Assembly (NCBI RefSeq): GCF_003589595.1
Contig: NW_020654748.1
Location: 8,149,356 to 8,213,355, forward strand
DNA from: Hyposmocoma kahamanoa
Taxonomy: Eukaryota; Arthropoda; Insecta; Lepidoptera; Cosmopterigidae
Direction of reading: 5' to 3'
DNA: 64,000 bases
The notes under the pieces were generated by a model. That model was not told where the DNA came from and searched no databases. It saw only the letters and a program-made list of their open reading frames with translations. Numbering within the stretch: position 1 is the stretch's first letter; every line of letters begins with the position of its first letter. Below, one piece after another: positions 1 through 10,244 of this stretch. The position numbers and the translations under genes are program-made.

Positions 1-504
1 CATCCACTCAACTGTGAAGTTCAGTGGCTGCTCCCCCAGCCCCCGCGGCGGATCTGATGACAGGCTCCGTCGTAACACCTAACGCGCTTCCGCGCTTCCG
101 GACCCTCCGAAGAGAGTCCCTTGGAGCGCCCACCACGGGCCAACCGCTCACGTTCGGCTGCGGAGGATAGGACGAGCGGCAACGACACACCGACACGTCT
201 CTTCCCCCGCGGCCCCGCTGCCACTGCATCGTCGAAAGCGGTGCAGCCTCGACAGGGTCGCGGAGGACAGGACGAGCGGCAACGACACACCGACACGTCT
301 CTCCGCTCGCGACACTCCTCCCAACGCACATCCGAGCAGTCCCGCTGACCAGACGAGACCCGCGCGGAACGCCCTCCTCCTCGGGCCAGCCTACCACCAT
401 CGGCCAGCCTAGTGGGTTCCTCTTAGCTTCACCGTGGGATGAAATTGACCACGGCTACTAGAGCCCCCCGCCACGACAAGGCGGGAACGGGGATGATGAT
501 GAGT
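1..504 (+). repeat. GC-rich block, probable 3' end of a LINE
   Basis: This is the longest strongly GC-rich stretch near the window start, in sharp contrast to the AT-rich DNA from about 510 on. It contains a long near-perfect direct repeat (listed separately) and ends in a short GAT repeat at about 491-503, as many LINE 3' ends do. Short open frames run through it on both strands but show no recognisable domain. The window edge cuts its left side. I read it as the 3' untranslated part of a plus-strand non-LTR element; that is inference from composition and tail. Confidence 0.4.
158..302 (+). repeat. 43-bp direct repeat pair
   Basis: Positions about 161-203 and 260-302 carry the same 43-bp sequence with a single difference that I can see (gataggac versus gacaggac). 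The period is 99 bp. It lies inside the GC-rich block and looks like a tandem duplication within an element's untranslated region. Confidence 0.8.
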
Positions 505-1066
505 TTACGTTCGACTTAAATTCTCGTTGGGTGCCAGGCGAACATATTTTATTCAATTGCTTTTAAGCGTTTGTATGGGTTTTATTATGTTATTTGTGTC
601 ATATAGAATAATAGATCCATTAAAAATAGCCTGTATTTATGAAGCATTAGATGATGTTAGAAAAACAAAGAGAAGTTGGGTACATTCCATATAATAGGTT
701 AAAGTTTCATGTACTACATGAAAGTTTATGTGAACATATAGATAAATTTGTAAAATACTACCGTCACCCCTCTGTGCACCTGCATAAGCACGTCACAGTG
801 TGCGATTAAGTTCGGTCGTAATTGCGCGCGTGAGTCGGCACACAACTCATTTTGTATCAATATTGTGTGGCACAAACCGGACTTTAATATGAAACCTAAT
901 GCAGCGTAAATTAAGCGACTCAAAAAACGTAACTCACAATTCAAAAGTTTATGCTTGTCTGGCCTCACCTTGAGAGAAAGTCTTCCAGGATAGACGGCAA
1001 CTTGTTAATAGGAGGTAATCATTACTTTTCTAAGGCAGGTACGTAATTTTTCGAAACACTACCTAC
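505..1066. other. unassigned AT-rich stretch
   Basis: No reading frame of interest. 740-1015 is less AT-rich and has several CpG-containing words, so it may be another old repeat, but I see no second copy in the window. Confidence 0.4.
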
Positions 1067-1205
1067 ACTACAGATCTGAGGGGCAGTTCCACTGCGCCCA
1101 TAACCCTGAGACATAAGTTGAAAAGTCTTCTCTTGAAAACCCTTAGCCTTCAAAACCGGAACGCAGTAACGCTCTCTGACTACTTGGTGGCAGAAATAGA
1201 TAAAG
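1067..1205 (-). mobile_element. SINE-like family A, partial copy
   Basis: The reverse strand matches the first half of the family A copies at 9464 and 60878, including the ccgccaagcagtaacg-type block and the gacataag word. The 3' half is missing. Confidence 0.65.
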
Positions 1206-1820
1206 GTGATAAAATACTCATTCGTGTTTTTAAATATTGCTAATTACAATCTTAGGTCTGTTCTTAATGTAGGTTGTAATGTTAATTACGCAAAAACACA
1301 TGTTGTGTACAACCAGACTGCCGAAAGACGTAGCTTGGAATTGTTCTGAAGAAATGCGCTGTTATTGTATCAAATTTAATACTGAAAGCAACCACCGTGA
1401 AACAAGATAATGTCTAAAGTATAGTTTTTCAATATGATCCCTACACCTAACCCCGTCCAGTGGGCGCTGAAGAGTCCTAGGGGCCTCGGAAGCAATCGGA
1501 ATCCTTCATGTTGTGCAGGGGGTGCTACCTACCTACTATAAAAAAGAAACCTTAGTTATCTATATAAACTGCACTACAAATATATAATTCATTTTTCTTG
1601 TGATATTTTGTGTCAAGTTAATTAAAAATACGTGTTTTTGTGATGGTGGGTGTTGACATTTTTTTATCTTGCCTAAGTGGGCGGTGAACCAAAAAGTTTG
1701 GGAACCTATGATATAAAGTCTAAGGTGCTCCGCAGCAGGAGCGACTTTAGTTGACGCAAATGGCAACTTTTTACGAGTTTCCATTAACGGTTGCCGGTTG
1801 TAGCAACTAAAAGTCCTAGT
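1206..1820. other. unassigned, with a hAT-like terminal motif
   Basis: No coding signal. At 1692-1711 the words aaaaagtttgggaacc resemble the termini of Charlie/Buster-type hAT elements. No matching opposite end was found, so this is only a hint. Confidence 0.25.
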
Positions 1821-1978
1821 TGGAGAAATATTTGTAAGGCCTACATTTATTTCTTTCGTATGTTTACGTGTAAGTTGTGGTTGTCCATGTGTGTGTCTGG
1901 TATCTCTAGGTCGGAGCTATGAGTGTGTGCGTAGTGCGTATTAAATATATATTCTCAATAATAATAGTAAATAAATCT
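1821..1978 (+). mobile_element. SINE family C, 5'-truncated copy
   Basis: It matches the second half of the copy at 59192: the gcctacatttatttct word, the gtggttgtc-type block, and an AT-rich tail after gtgtgtgcg. The tRNA-like head is absent. Confidence 0.7.
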
Positions 1979-2112
1979 CGAGTTCTTAGGTTTTCAACCG
2001 TGACCATGGGACTTGTAAAGGGCCCGAAACGTCGGTTTGTTTGAAAAAACAAATATACGCGATTTAAATCCGGAAAAATAGTTTCATTTCCTAAGTAAAT
2101 TAATCGTTACAC
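1979..2112 (+). repeat. fold-back repeat family F, one arm
   Basis: It shares the words gggcccgaaacgtcggtttg, acaaatatacgcgattt and gtttcatttcct with the copy at 20767-20930. Only the right arm is present here. Confidence 0.75.
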
Positions 2113-2339
2113 TTGGCTACAAATTTAAAGCCCACCAAACTGCAGAGCAGTTTATTGGTGGAGACACACTCTCATCATAAGCAATAAACATATATACATA
2201 TATGCCTACCTTACTTATCATATGTCATAAAATATACTCACATAGATGTATCAGAATCAATAGTACAAAGCTTAGTCATCTGAGATTTGTGATGACAATT
2301 TCTTTTTCGCTTTCTTTTTAAAAGTTAATTTAGATAAAT

Positions 2340-3650
2340 TATTTTCGTCCACATTCAGATATTATAATATGTGACAGGTATTAAATAATTTCTAGTTCTT
2401 TGACCAAAGTAATTTATAGTTCTAGGTACAATATATTCTTTATTGTTAACAGATCTCACTAGATCTGTTAACAATAATGTTCAGTGGTATAAGAATGTTC
2501 AGCACAACTCTTATACTCATCCATTCTGTATTCCTCCAAAGCTAATAATAGTTTGAATTTTTCTTGAACTGGCAATACATTACAAATCGAGAATAATTTC
2601 ACATAGTTTTTGTCACATTTTTATCCACCAACAATTTCAAGTACCTTATTTGTAGTGTCTTAATTTGTTCTAAATAAAATGCAAATGTACGCCCATAACT
2701 ACTTAGTCCATACGCGAAAATAGACTCAGCAAACGCGTAATACACACTATATAAAGTAGCCTTATTGACAATAAATTTAAGTTGAAAACGTTTACCTAAA
2801 GTCAGATTAAGTTTAGAACATTTTCCACGTGCAACTTCCAAGAAAATTTACTGTCTATTGTTAACCCCAAATGCTTAAAGTAATCTACTAATTCTATTGT
2901 ATTACAATTACAATTTGTTTTTTGCTTGTGAAGACTTTCATAAGAATGATCAAACACTAGGTTTGTCAAAGTAGACCTTGCCATAGGGCGAATATACATG
3001 CATACATTTTGTTTTGCCGTGGTTTATACCACTATCTCGAGACCATTTAATAATATTATCTTAACCACCCTGAATCTTGCATTCAATTATTGCCAAGATT
3101 TTGTCAGCGTACACTAAACAGGCGTCGTCAGCGTACATGTATACCTTACAATGCTTAACTACATTGTACATAGAATTAACGTGCATACTGTACCCTAACG
3201 GGCCATATACTGAACCAGTAGGTACACCGTAAATAATACTAAACTTTTGACCAGTTTGCACTTCTATAAGAGTTTGAAGCATTCTGTCTTGAAGGTACGC
3301 TCAGAACCAACCCCTAAGTGGGCCACGAATCTCACATTCATCCATAGCTCGAAGCAACTGGCAGTGTTCTAATGTGTCAAATGCTTTTTTGAAATCTATG
3401 AAAACAACTATCAGTTGCTTCCGATCATTTAAACTTTGATTAACATAATCAGAGAAACCAGCCAGCGCAGACGCGGTACTGCGGCCTCTTCGGAAACCAT
3501 ACCGGGAATCTAATATTACTTTATGCGACTCTAAAAAGTTTGTCACCTGGTTCGTAATAAATTTATCAACTATTTTATTAATTACCGATAATATTGCAAT
3601 TGGCCTGTAGTTTGCAAAGATAATATGGTTAAAATTGTTTGTATAATGGT
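2340..3650 (-). pseudogene. non-LTR retrotransposon reverse transcriptase relic (CR1/Jockey type)
   Basis: Read on the minus strand, this holds an almost complete but broken reverse transcriptase domain. In order: an NYRPIAILSVI motif near 3620, YGFRRGRSTASAL near 3490, FIDFKKAFDTLEH near 3400, GVPTGSVYGPL near 3220, the catalytic YADD (Asp codons at 3124-3129), then FKHLGLTIDSKFSWKLHV near 2870. A C-terminal VPRT...FGQR...Y-type motif lies near 2370-2420. The frame changes several times, at about 3290, 3000 and 2840, and carries stops, so no protein can be made. The order of motifs is that of CR1, L2 and Jockey-group elements; I cannot fix the clade by eye. The 5' part (endonuclease and ORF1) is missing, as in typical 5'-truncated LINE insertions. 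Confidence 0.88.
2440..2477. repeat. perfect 17-bp inverted repeat, 4-nt loop
   Basis: Positions 2440-2456 pair perfectly with 2461-2477 around the loop cact. The arms contain gttaacagatct. It sits inside the C-terminal part of the LINE relic and interrupts its reading frame. Confidence 0.9.
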
Positions 3651-3912
3651 GTAATGATCTTAAGTTCTGCCGATCTTAAGTTTTGATCTTAAGTTATTTG
3701 CATAAGTGGGTTATTGTGGTTATTACTATATGTATAAGTTACACAGGGAGTGATCGTCAAATATGCCCAGACAATTATTCCGTATTTATAAGAGATATCA
3801 TAAAAACCTATATAACTTTTAAAAAATAAATTAATGATAAACTAATATTAGACAACATCACATACGTTGCTCTGATCCCAAAGTAAGTAGCTAAAGCACT
3901 TGTGTAATAAAA
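3651..3912. other. unassigned, with a triplicated gatcttaagtt word
   Basis: The word gatcttaagtt occurs three times between about 3656 and 3697. The rest is AT-rich without features. Confidence 0.5.
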
Positions 3913-3985
3913 TCGAGACAATATAGAAAAGTTAGTTTCTACACTGACCCGGCCGGGGATCGAACCCGGGACCTCAGTGGTCCTC
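3913..3985 (-). mobile_element. tRNA-like SINE family D, partial copy
   Basis: On the minus strand it has the B-box-like ggttcgatccccgg followed by gggtcagtgtagaaact and a gtctcg word, as in the copies at 30421 and 50519. The A-box half is missing. Confidence 0.65.
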
Positions 3986-4617
3986 AATGGTCATTATATA
4001 TTTTACGTCTATTCAATTATTCACTTATTTTGGCTTCTTAATAATGTTGTTCCATCTGACTCTATAGTAAATTCTATATTAAGTGGCATAACAATTTTAT
4101 GCATAATTATAAATTCGCATAATTTTCTAATATAAATTGTTATACACATTTTAATTACGCGTGAAATTGCTACGCCACATAATACAGACCGGTTCTAAAC
4201 AAAAAGACTACAAGTGTAAAACGTAATTTCAAGTAACTTTTTGCTTGTTTTTTAAGGGTGAGTAGCTGTTTAAACGGAACAAACGAGCGTGTCAGTATCG
4301 GGTTGACGGCGGGCGGGCACCGACAGCATAATTTCCCAGCGGGTGAGAGACCACGACTGCGCCGAGATCTATTGGCCTCGTGACAAGCGGTTGGTAAACC
4401 ATTGTGTAACAATCTGTTTAGATTGTTTTTTACAGCGTTTAAAATCAGCAAACAAAATTCAAAATATGTTTTTTTTATAGTTAAGCAAATTACAATTAAA
4501 TGAAATTAATTGTAATTATCTTTAAGAAGAATAGAGAAGAGCGGATGTTTCATTTACAACTATTTAAAAAAAAATAATCATAAGTACTAATAATTTGAAC
4601 GAGCTACTACTCCGTTT
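3986..4617. other. unassigned
   Basis: Mostly AT-rich. 4265-4390 is GC-richer, and a 93-codon minus-strand open frame covers 4170-4451, but I see no domain or codon pattern that supports a gene. Confidence 0.4.
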
Positions 4618-4935
4618 AAAGCCTATGCACACGGTGTATTTCATACGCGCCGACGACGCGCGTATACACCCCGCAGACGCACTGTAGTCGCGCGCATGTA
4701 TCGCGCATTTTGATAATACATAGTGTTAATTTTAGTTTGCTTCTTAATTTCAGTTACTTTTTGAAATGAAGCAAGTACATGAATTTCTAAGTGTAAACTC
4801 CAGTGGAGTATATAAGCTTCTTGCTTGCAACGCGGTGTTTGCGCGCGTTTTAATCGATTCACTACAGTGCGTCTACGGCGCGTATGCGCATACCTAGATG
4901 ACGTGCGTTTAATACGCTGTGTGCGTAGGCTCTTA
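4618..4935. mobile_element. MITE-like inverted-repeat element
   Basis: The left arm (about 4618-4695) and the reverse complement of the right arm (about 4850-4935) share gccta(t/c)gcacaca, gtatt, acgcgcc and agacgcactgtagt in the same order. The arms are imperfect and CpG-rich; the centre is AT-rich. No clear target duplication is visible. Confidence 0.6.
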
Positions 4936-5616
4936 GAGTATGCATTTTCATTGCTTTTATCACAAATAACAAAAATGTTTCAACGCTATCTAACTGCAAA
5001 TTATCTAAATTAAATTAAATTTTGTGGAGACGACTATCAAGGACAACAAATTTATATTTGTTGCTCATTTCAATATTATCACTTTTTGTGTGAATTTATG
5101 AAGATTATTTTATTGTTAAGAATATTCTTTTTAACATGTATTACATTTGAACAAATGTAGGTACTATGATGCTAATGCATGAATGCTACATTGAATTTTT
5201 GAAGGTACCATTAACTTCATTAATAAGACATCAGATTCTGAGATCTATCGGTTCCGTATAAACCATAGAGTGTATCGTCTATTCTTGCCATCATCCCCGC
5301 CGTAGTCGGTCTGATAACTGTCGTTCCAAACTCGTGCCCCAAGCACACATACTGAACCGATGGATAGAGTACTCACGTCGTAATTGAACCGAGATATAAC
5401 TATGTTCAGATTATTGTGGCTCATGGAATTGAGTTACTTGGAGAACGGGTTCTCAATAACGGCGCCGCAAACTTTTCGAGTCGAATTTTGGATATTCAGC
5501 CGCAATTGTAATTTCCTATTATTGTTTTGGAACTATTTGCAATTTTAATGCTTTGTGTTTATATTATGGTATTTCTTGACGGTTTTAATTAGGTATTGTT
5601 GTTTTTAATTACGAGT
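4936..5616. other. unassigned
   Basis: AT-rich except for 5270-5400. No recognisable element or gene. Confidence 0.4.
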
Positions 5617-5760
5617 TGGGCTAGCACGGCAAGCTACTAGCTAGCTGCTACTAGCTAACTGGCGCGAGAGCGATAAGAAGCGCGATATCTCTATGCGAGA
5701 ATAGCTGTATCTCGCACTTTATGGCGCTCTCGCGGTAGTCGCGCCCTTTCGTGCTAACCA
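5617..5760. mobile_element. palindromic MITE family H, copy 1
   Basis: This is a near-complete palindrome. The left end tgggctagcacgg pairs with the right end cgtgctaacca, and blocks of the type gcgcgagagcg, agcgcgatat and tatgcgagaatagc mirror each other around the centre. It matches the copy at 6442 throughout. Confidence 0.8.
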
Positions 5761-6441
5761 TACTGCGTACTGTAAAAATTTCAATACGAAAACAAAAAAG
5801 TAAAACAAAAACTCTTTGGTAAAATCCACTCCTATTCCATCTATTGTTTTCAATCCCCAATCAATTAATTCAAATAAATAATTCTGTCCAGAGCCGGAAC
5901 TCTCGCATGGCTCAATGAACGCTTGTCGCGACGCCCATAATAGATCTCAGCTAAGTTGGGACCCGCCAACGGTACCCACTGGGAAATTATACTCTGGTAT
6001 ACGGTCGTTTATTTATTATGGCTATTTAGCAACTACCTTCGAAATTTGTACTTTTCATGAGTGGAATACAAACGTATGTACTATTTGAACAAGGTGTAAC
6101 CACCCACCTATATTTCTCAACAAAATACAAAAATTATGTTAGAAAATATAATGTTCCCGTACAGATTCCATATGAACATTTTGTTTATGGAGCAATTTTT
6201 TTTCGAAGTTGCAATTGTTCCTTGAGAAAGTTATTTGTTATTAGCACTAATCAGAATAGATTTATTGCCGGTCACAGCGATGAACGATTGTATAAATCCC
6301 GAATAAGCCACCCTAATACATATAATATTACATTAGTGAACATCAACCGAGATTATGTTCGTACCTATTTATTATAATCAGTACATTTAAAATTACATAA
6401 AATATACAAGAATAATGGCGCGTTTACACTAGGTCGACAGT
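5761..6441. other. unassigned
   Basis: It contains a 106-codon plus-strand open frame (6057-6377) with AT-rich, unbiased codons and no recognisable domain. I do not call it a gene. Confidence 0.4.
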
Positions 6442-6537
6442 AGAGCTAGCATGACAAGGCGCGAGTTGCGCGAGAGCGACATAAAGCGCGAGATCTCTAT
6501 GCGAGAATAGCAGTATATCGCGCTTTATTTCGGTCTC

Positions 6538-6553
6538 GCGCTAGTCGCGCCCT
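6538..6553. repeat. 16-bp target site duplication, left copy
   Basis: gcgctagtcgcgccct, identical to 7267-7282. Its last base merges with the LINE's T run. Confidence 0.9.
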
Positions 6554-7266
6554 TTTTTTTTTTTTTTTTTACGGGGGGGAAATCTTTATGGATACCCCTG
6601 AGCCCAGGGAGACTCAGGGGTTATGTGGGGACTCTCCCTCCAGACTGGAAGGCCTACCCCACTAAAACCCCCCCGGGTTTCCGTCTCGCCGGTTGAGTCG
6701 GCGCCGTGGGATCAGTGAACATTCACCACGACGCCGCCCGGCCGCCCTAGCTTACACCAGGGCTCCTGCGCCAACGGAGGGGCGAGTCGGTTGTCCTCCG
6801 ACCCGCCCGCGCCCCCCAGACGAGTGAGGCCGTGCAATGCAGGCTCCGGAGTCCCTGTCCAGAGCCCGCTGGTCTCACTAGGGGATCAGGCGAGCAGCGA
6901 ACTGCCTTCGCCTTCTCCCCGTACGTCTGCACCGGAGCGGGTGCGCGTCCACCGCGTCCTCGCGCACCCGCTTCGCGGCCTCCTTTTGCGACATAACCTC
7001 TGCGCAAAAGGAGGCCACCGCCTCCCAGGACTTCTCGCTATCGAGCATGGCGGCAACCAAGCTCGGCAGCGAGAGGTCCTGCCCTACAGTCCCCGTCAGA
7101 GTACGGCGCTGCTCATCCCACCGGCTACACACCTCTAGGGTGTGCTGCGCGGTGTCATACGCAGCGCCGCACTCGTGGCACGACGGGGACGGTTCCCTCC
7201 TCGCCACTTTGTGCAGGTAGTGACCGAAGCAGCCGTCCCCGGTCAGCACCTGCACAAGGTGGTACG
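6554..7266 (-). mobile_element. 5'-truncated R1-clade LINE with poly(A) tail
   Basis: This is a minus-strand insertion. From 5' to 3' it holds the C-terminal end of ORF2 (7266-6878), a GC-rich 3' untranslated region (6877-6571) and a tail of about 17-18 A (T on the plus strand, to 6553). It is flanked by a perfect 16-bp target duplication, gcgctagtcgcgccct, at 6538-6553 and 7267-7282. The long tail and perfect duplication suggest this is among the youngest insertions in the window. It landed inside a family H palindrome. Confidence 0.9.
6878..7266 (-). pseudogene. R1-clade LINE ORF2, C-terminal domain (5'-truncated)
   Basis: An open frame of about 128 codons without a native start: the 5' side ends at the truncation point 7266 and translation runs through to a stop at 6878. 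It reads through LTGDGCFGHYLH and then a zinc-knuckle-like motif C-x2-C-x8-H-x4-C (CHEC...H TLEVC), followed by SLPSLVAAML and SWEAVASFCAEVM and a basic arginine-rich end. This order is the usual C-terminus of ORF2 in R1-clade elements of arthropods, downstream of the reverse transcriptase. No internal stop or frameshift is visible in the part kept, but lacking endonuclease and polymerase it is dead. A Met at 7255 is internal, not a start. Confidence 0.85.
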
Positions 7267-7282
7267 GCGCTAGTCGCGCCCT
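7267..7282. repeat. 16-bp target site duplication, right copy
   Basis: gcgctagtcgcgccct, identical to 6538-6553. It continues directly into the rest of the family H palindrome. Confidence 0.9.
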
Positions 7283-7298
7283 GTCGTGCTAGCCCTAC

Positions 7299-8384
7299 TG
7301 GTTACTCTCAGGTGACTAGGACGCCTTTGTTCGGCAAGGCCGACAATTAAGTTTCAACGTGTCGGCGGCTGCAACCCACCTGCCTGATAATTTTATTGAA
7401 CGTGAGCCAAATCGCTTACCGAAGAGGCGGTAGTATACAGCGAGTCGACTGTACATCCTTCCACAAGGTAAAGTATTCTGCCAAAAGCGGCAGTCGACTC
7501 TTTGTAAACAACGCCATAACATACAAGTAGTAAAACATTTTTACTCTCACTAAAGATATTACAGATTGCAGTGACACGTACTCGCATTTGGCAGCTCAAG
7601 GCAGCCCCTCAGGTAAACAATCTTCGCACTGCCATGTAATGTTTTATGACTTTTTCCAATGTGCTGTTTATTTTTATGGAAAAAGTTGATATATTCTAAG
7701 AGTTTCAATAGTTTAATTATGATTATTAACCTTAATTGTCTGATAAATTCATATGAAACGTATGAGTTTATGAAGATAATAAAAGTGGCAATTAACTTCG
7801 GGACGAATAAATTTAAAGCACCCTTTGAGAAGTCCGCTTTAAAACAGTTCTTGTCTTAAATATATTTTAATAAAAGATAATTTATTCAATAAAATCTCTT
7901 TGTCAGGACCATCATAACGAACAGAAAATGGAATATTGATGGTATCGAAATTGATTTTAATTTTCTCCATTTAAAATATGCAATGTGGTTTTTTCTCAAA
8001 TGTAAATTTGTCGCCCGCACCGGACCCTTTGTGAAATCGTAGCGATACTTCGTGAAATTGAAAGATAACATGGATAGACCTGAATGAATAGCACTAGGTA
8101 CGTAAAATATGTAAGTTTCCAATATTATTTTCTACTTGTAAAGTGGAGTTTTTACCTTAATACTGAAGAACTACACGTGGTGCCTCTTGTACCTTTGAAA
8201 ATTGTGTAAAATTGAGACGGATAAAACACTTTCCGTTCGCACAGATCAGAGCAAAGTCATAGTACTGTCAATTATTTGAATGCAATAAGAATTAAGACTA
8301 AATCCAATAGAATAATTAATAACTTCACAAATTTAGTTACACGGTTGATATTCACTTAAGCGACTATTTAAGTTATTGAACTGT
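7299..8384. other. unassigned
   Basis: 7440-7500 has two copies of the word (g)cagtcgactc/gagtcgactg in opposite sense, a short inverted repeat. The rest is AT-rich, with no gene or known repeat recognised. Confidence 0.4.
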
Positions 8385-8444
8385 CACTTAACCATTAAGC
8401 CATTGTCTACCAAAGCGGTAGATAATGGCGCTAATGGTTAAGTG
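8385..8444. repeat. 60-nt near-perfect hairpin
   Basis: cacttaaccatta at 8385 pairs with taatggttaagtg ending at 8444, and gccattgtctacc pairs with ggtagataatggc, leaving a loop of about 5 nt and a one-base bulge. Stem length of about 26 bp is in the range of microRNA precursors or a very small fold-back element; the sequence alone does not decide. Confidence 0.8.
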
Positions 8445-9089
8445 GCCCGTTTTTACCAAGCGGCGTGGAGATGTCAAAATAACGAAATGCTCGGTTGATA
8501 AAAATAGCTCTTTTCAGCTTCGCTTTGGTAAGTAATGAGTAACATTTTTAAAAGAGACATTAAACATAGCCGTATTGCATATTTGCCGTGCCAACAAAGG
8601 TCGCGAATTTAAAACCAGCAAAGTTAGACAATGTCATAGGAATAGTCAAATCAAATTGCTTGCATGACGGACGACCATTATTTATGTTGATAATTTATGG
8701 CTATAAACTCCTAAAATATAGAATACGGTCATTATTTTAGGTATAGCCCGCAATAAAATCACAACGATAAAACAGATTTGATATATTTTGATAGGCAGTT
8801 TTCTTTCGGTGACGCCTGTCCTTACCACACGTAATACAACGATTGTAGCATCATATCGACTTGTCTGAAGTCGCTTATGGCATCACAAACAGGTCTCGCA
8901 GTGTAGCGTTGCGTGTTAATGCTATGCTAAATCCGTAGTACTGCTTGTCGCCGCGACAGGCGTATGAGAACCGCCTTAGACAGAACGTCGAATTGACTCT
9001 GTAAGTTCTGCTGTCAATATTGTTGCGGAATACTAATAAGTTCTTAACTTTATTTTGTTGTACACCAAAGATTTTCTTTTGTTTAATAA
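8445..9089. other. unassigned
   Basis: 8812-8821 and 8955-8964 share gacgcctgtc in inverted form around a CpG-richer segment. No coding signal. Confidence 0.35.
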
Positions 9090-9358
9090 GCCGTGGTAGC
9101 CTAATGGTTTGACCTATTACCTCTCAAGCAGAGGGTTGTGCCTTCGAATCTGGGTTTGTACCTCTGACTTTTCGGAATTCATATATGAAATTTTATTTGT
9201 AATTTACCATGAGCTTTTTGGTGACGGAAAACATTGTGAAGAATCCTGCATACATCTGCAAACCAACTTAATGATAGGTGTGAAATTCCAGATCCGCATT
9301 GAACTATAGCCCAAACCCTTTCATTGGGTGAGGAGGGCTGACAGCAGTGCGATAATTA
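9090..9358 (+). mobile_element. tRNA-like SINE family B, copy 1
   Basis: The head reads gccgtggtagcctaatggtt with a tRNA-like second block (gtgccttcgaatctggg), followed by a body with aatttaccatgagctttt and a gtgaagaatcctgcat block. The end is of the agcagtgcga type, which in better copies reads cagcagtgggacgt. Six copies or pieces of this family are in the window. Such elements pair a pol III promoter-like head with a LINE-like tail. Confidence 0.8.
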
Positions 9359-9463
9359 AGATAAAAAATTATAAGTCCCTAAAGAGATCTCAATATTTTT
9401 TACTATTGCAAAGTAAGAAAGACCTATGTTTGCTATGTAAGTATATCGATTTAAAAAGTTTAT

Positions 9464-9760
9464 TAGCAGTAGAGCTCTTTGTGAAAGAGTTCGGCCAGGG
9501 AAGTACACCTTGCCTAGTTCTGCCGCCAAGCAGCAATGTGAATATTATTGCGTTCCGGATTCGAAGGGTAAGAGTGCTGGTGAAATTACGGGCACATGGG
9601 ACTTGTCAACTTATGACTCAGGGTGTCGGGCGCAGTGGCAGTACCCCTCAGATCTTTGTGATTAAAGCTCCGACTGGCACTGCAATTGTTAGGAACAGGT
9701 GTGTCGGTTACCACCAGGTACACGACTTGTTCGTCCCGTCACTAAGTATTATAAAAAAAA
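9464..9760 (+). mobile_element. SINE-like family A, near-full copy
   Basis: About 295 bp, from agcagtagagctctttgtga to cactaagtattataaaaaaa. Diagnostic blocks in order: gaaagagttcggccaggga, gccgccaagcagcaatg, gtgctggtgaaattac, cttgtcaacttatg, gcagtggcagt, cagatctttgtgatt, ccaccaggtacacgact, and an A-rich end. Thirteen further copies or pieces occur in the window (A-set below). The A-tailed end is that of a retroposon, either a SINE or a LINE 3' end. I do not see a clean A/B-box pair, so the origin stays open. Confidence 0.85.
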
Positions 9761-9842
9761 TACAACTAATCCCTAATGAAATTTATATTTATCTCTTTAT
9801 TTATTTTGTTATACAATTGAAATACTTTTATACATTTCTCAT

Positions 9843-10060
9843 AGATGGCGTTACGGCTATAAAAGTCGTTGAAAAACCAAATACAAATATCCGACAACAA
9901 GCACATAGAAAAATTCGTGAGGATCGCTTGTTCGTTCCTTGGCTTAGTTGACATAGAGTCTGGCACGGTTTGCTTGGAGACGTTGGTTCGAATCCGGCCG
10001 GATCGAAGGGATTTTTTCTAAGTGTTCAATCTTTGTATTAATAATTATAATCCGTAATGT
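9843..10060 (+). mobile_element. family E repeat with internal tRNA-like segment, near-full copy
   Basis: It begins with atagatggcgttacggc, runs through gcacatagaaaaattcgtga, then a tRNA-like part with an A-box-like tggcttagttga and a B-box ggttcgaatcc (about 9990), then gatcgaagggattttttct and an AT-rich end. The tRNA-like part lies in the middle of the element, after about 90 bp of unrelated 5' sequence. This is unusual for a simple SINE. Confidence 0.75.
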
Positions 10061-10244
10061 TTTTTTTTATACATCGCAGAATGACTCTTACAATGATCAA
10101 AAAATTATATAAACATAAAAATTATGTAAATATTAATTATAAACATATAAAATTATGTGTACTTAAGCGTTCACATGTCGAATCTATAAAGTACTAAGAC
10201 TATGGCTATCTTTCTAGGATCAAAGCTATTAGAAATTGTCGCTC

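Larger units (their letters stand above)
6442..7298. mobile_element. palindromic MITE family H, copy 2, split by a LINE
   Basis: The element consists of 6442-6553 plus 7283-7298, separated by the R1-clade LINE. If the LINE and one duplicate are removed, the two parts rebuild the same palindrome as copy 1, with ends gagctagcatgac and gtcgtgctagccc. The flanks show ta on both sides, which would fit a Tc1/mariner-type TA target, but I cannot prove it. Confidence 0.8.

Noticed and set aside
161..302. CRISPR-like or satellite interpretation of the 43-bp repeat
   Set aside because: Only two units, eukaryotic context, and the repeat lies in a LINE-like 3' end.
1..504. Bacterial or rDNA contamination to explain the GC-rich block
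   Set aside because: It merges into lepidopteran-type AT-rich DNA without a junction and shows no rRNA or bacterial gene.
6057..6377. 106-codon open frame, plus strand
   Set aside because: No domain, no codon bias, no start context or splice evidence; AT-rich frames of this length are expected by chance.
7316..7599. Two overlapping minus-strand frames of 68 codons
   Set aside because: No shared domain, mutual overlap in different frames, no similarity; chance frames.
9328..9951. Longest open frame in the window (207 codons, plus strand)
   Set aside because: It runs through the end of SINE B, all of family A and into family E; the reading is fortuitous and other copies of these repeats do not keep it open.
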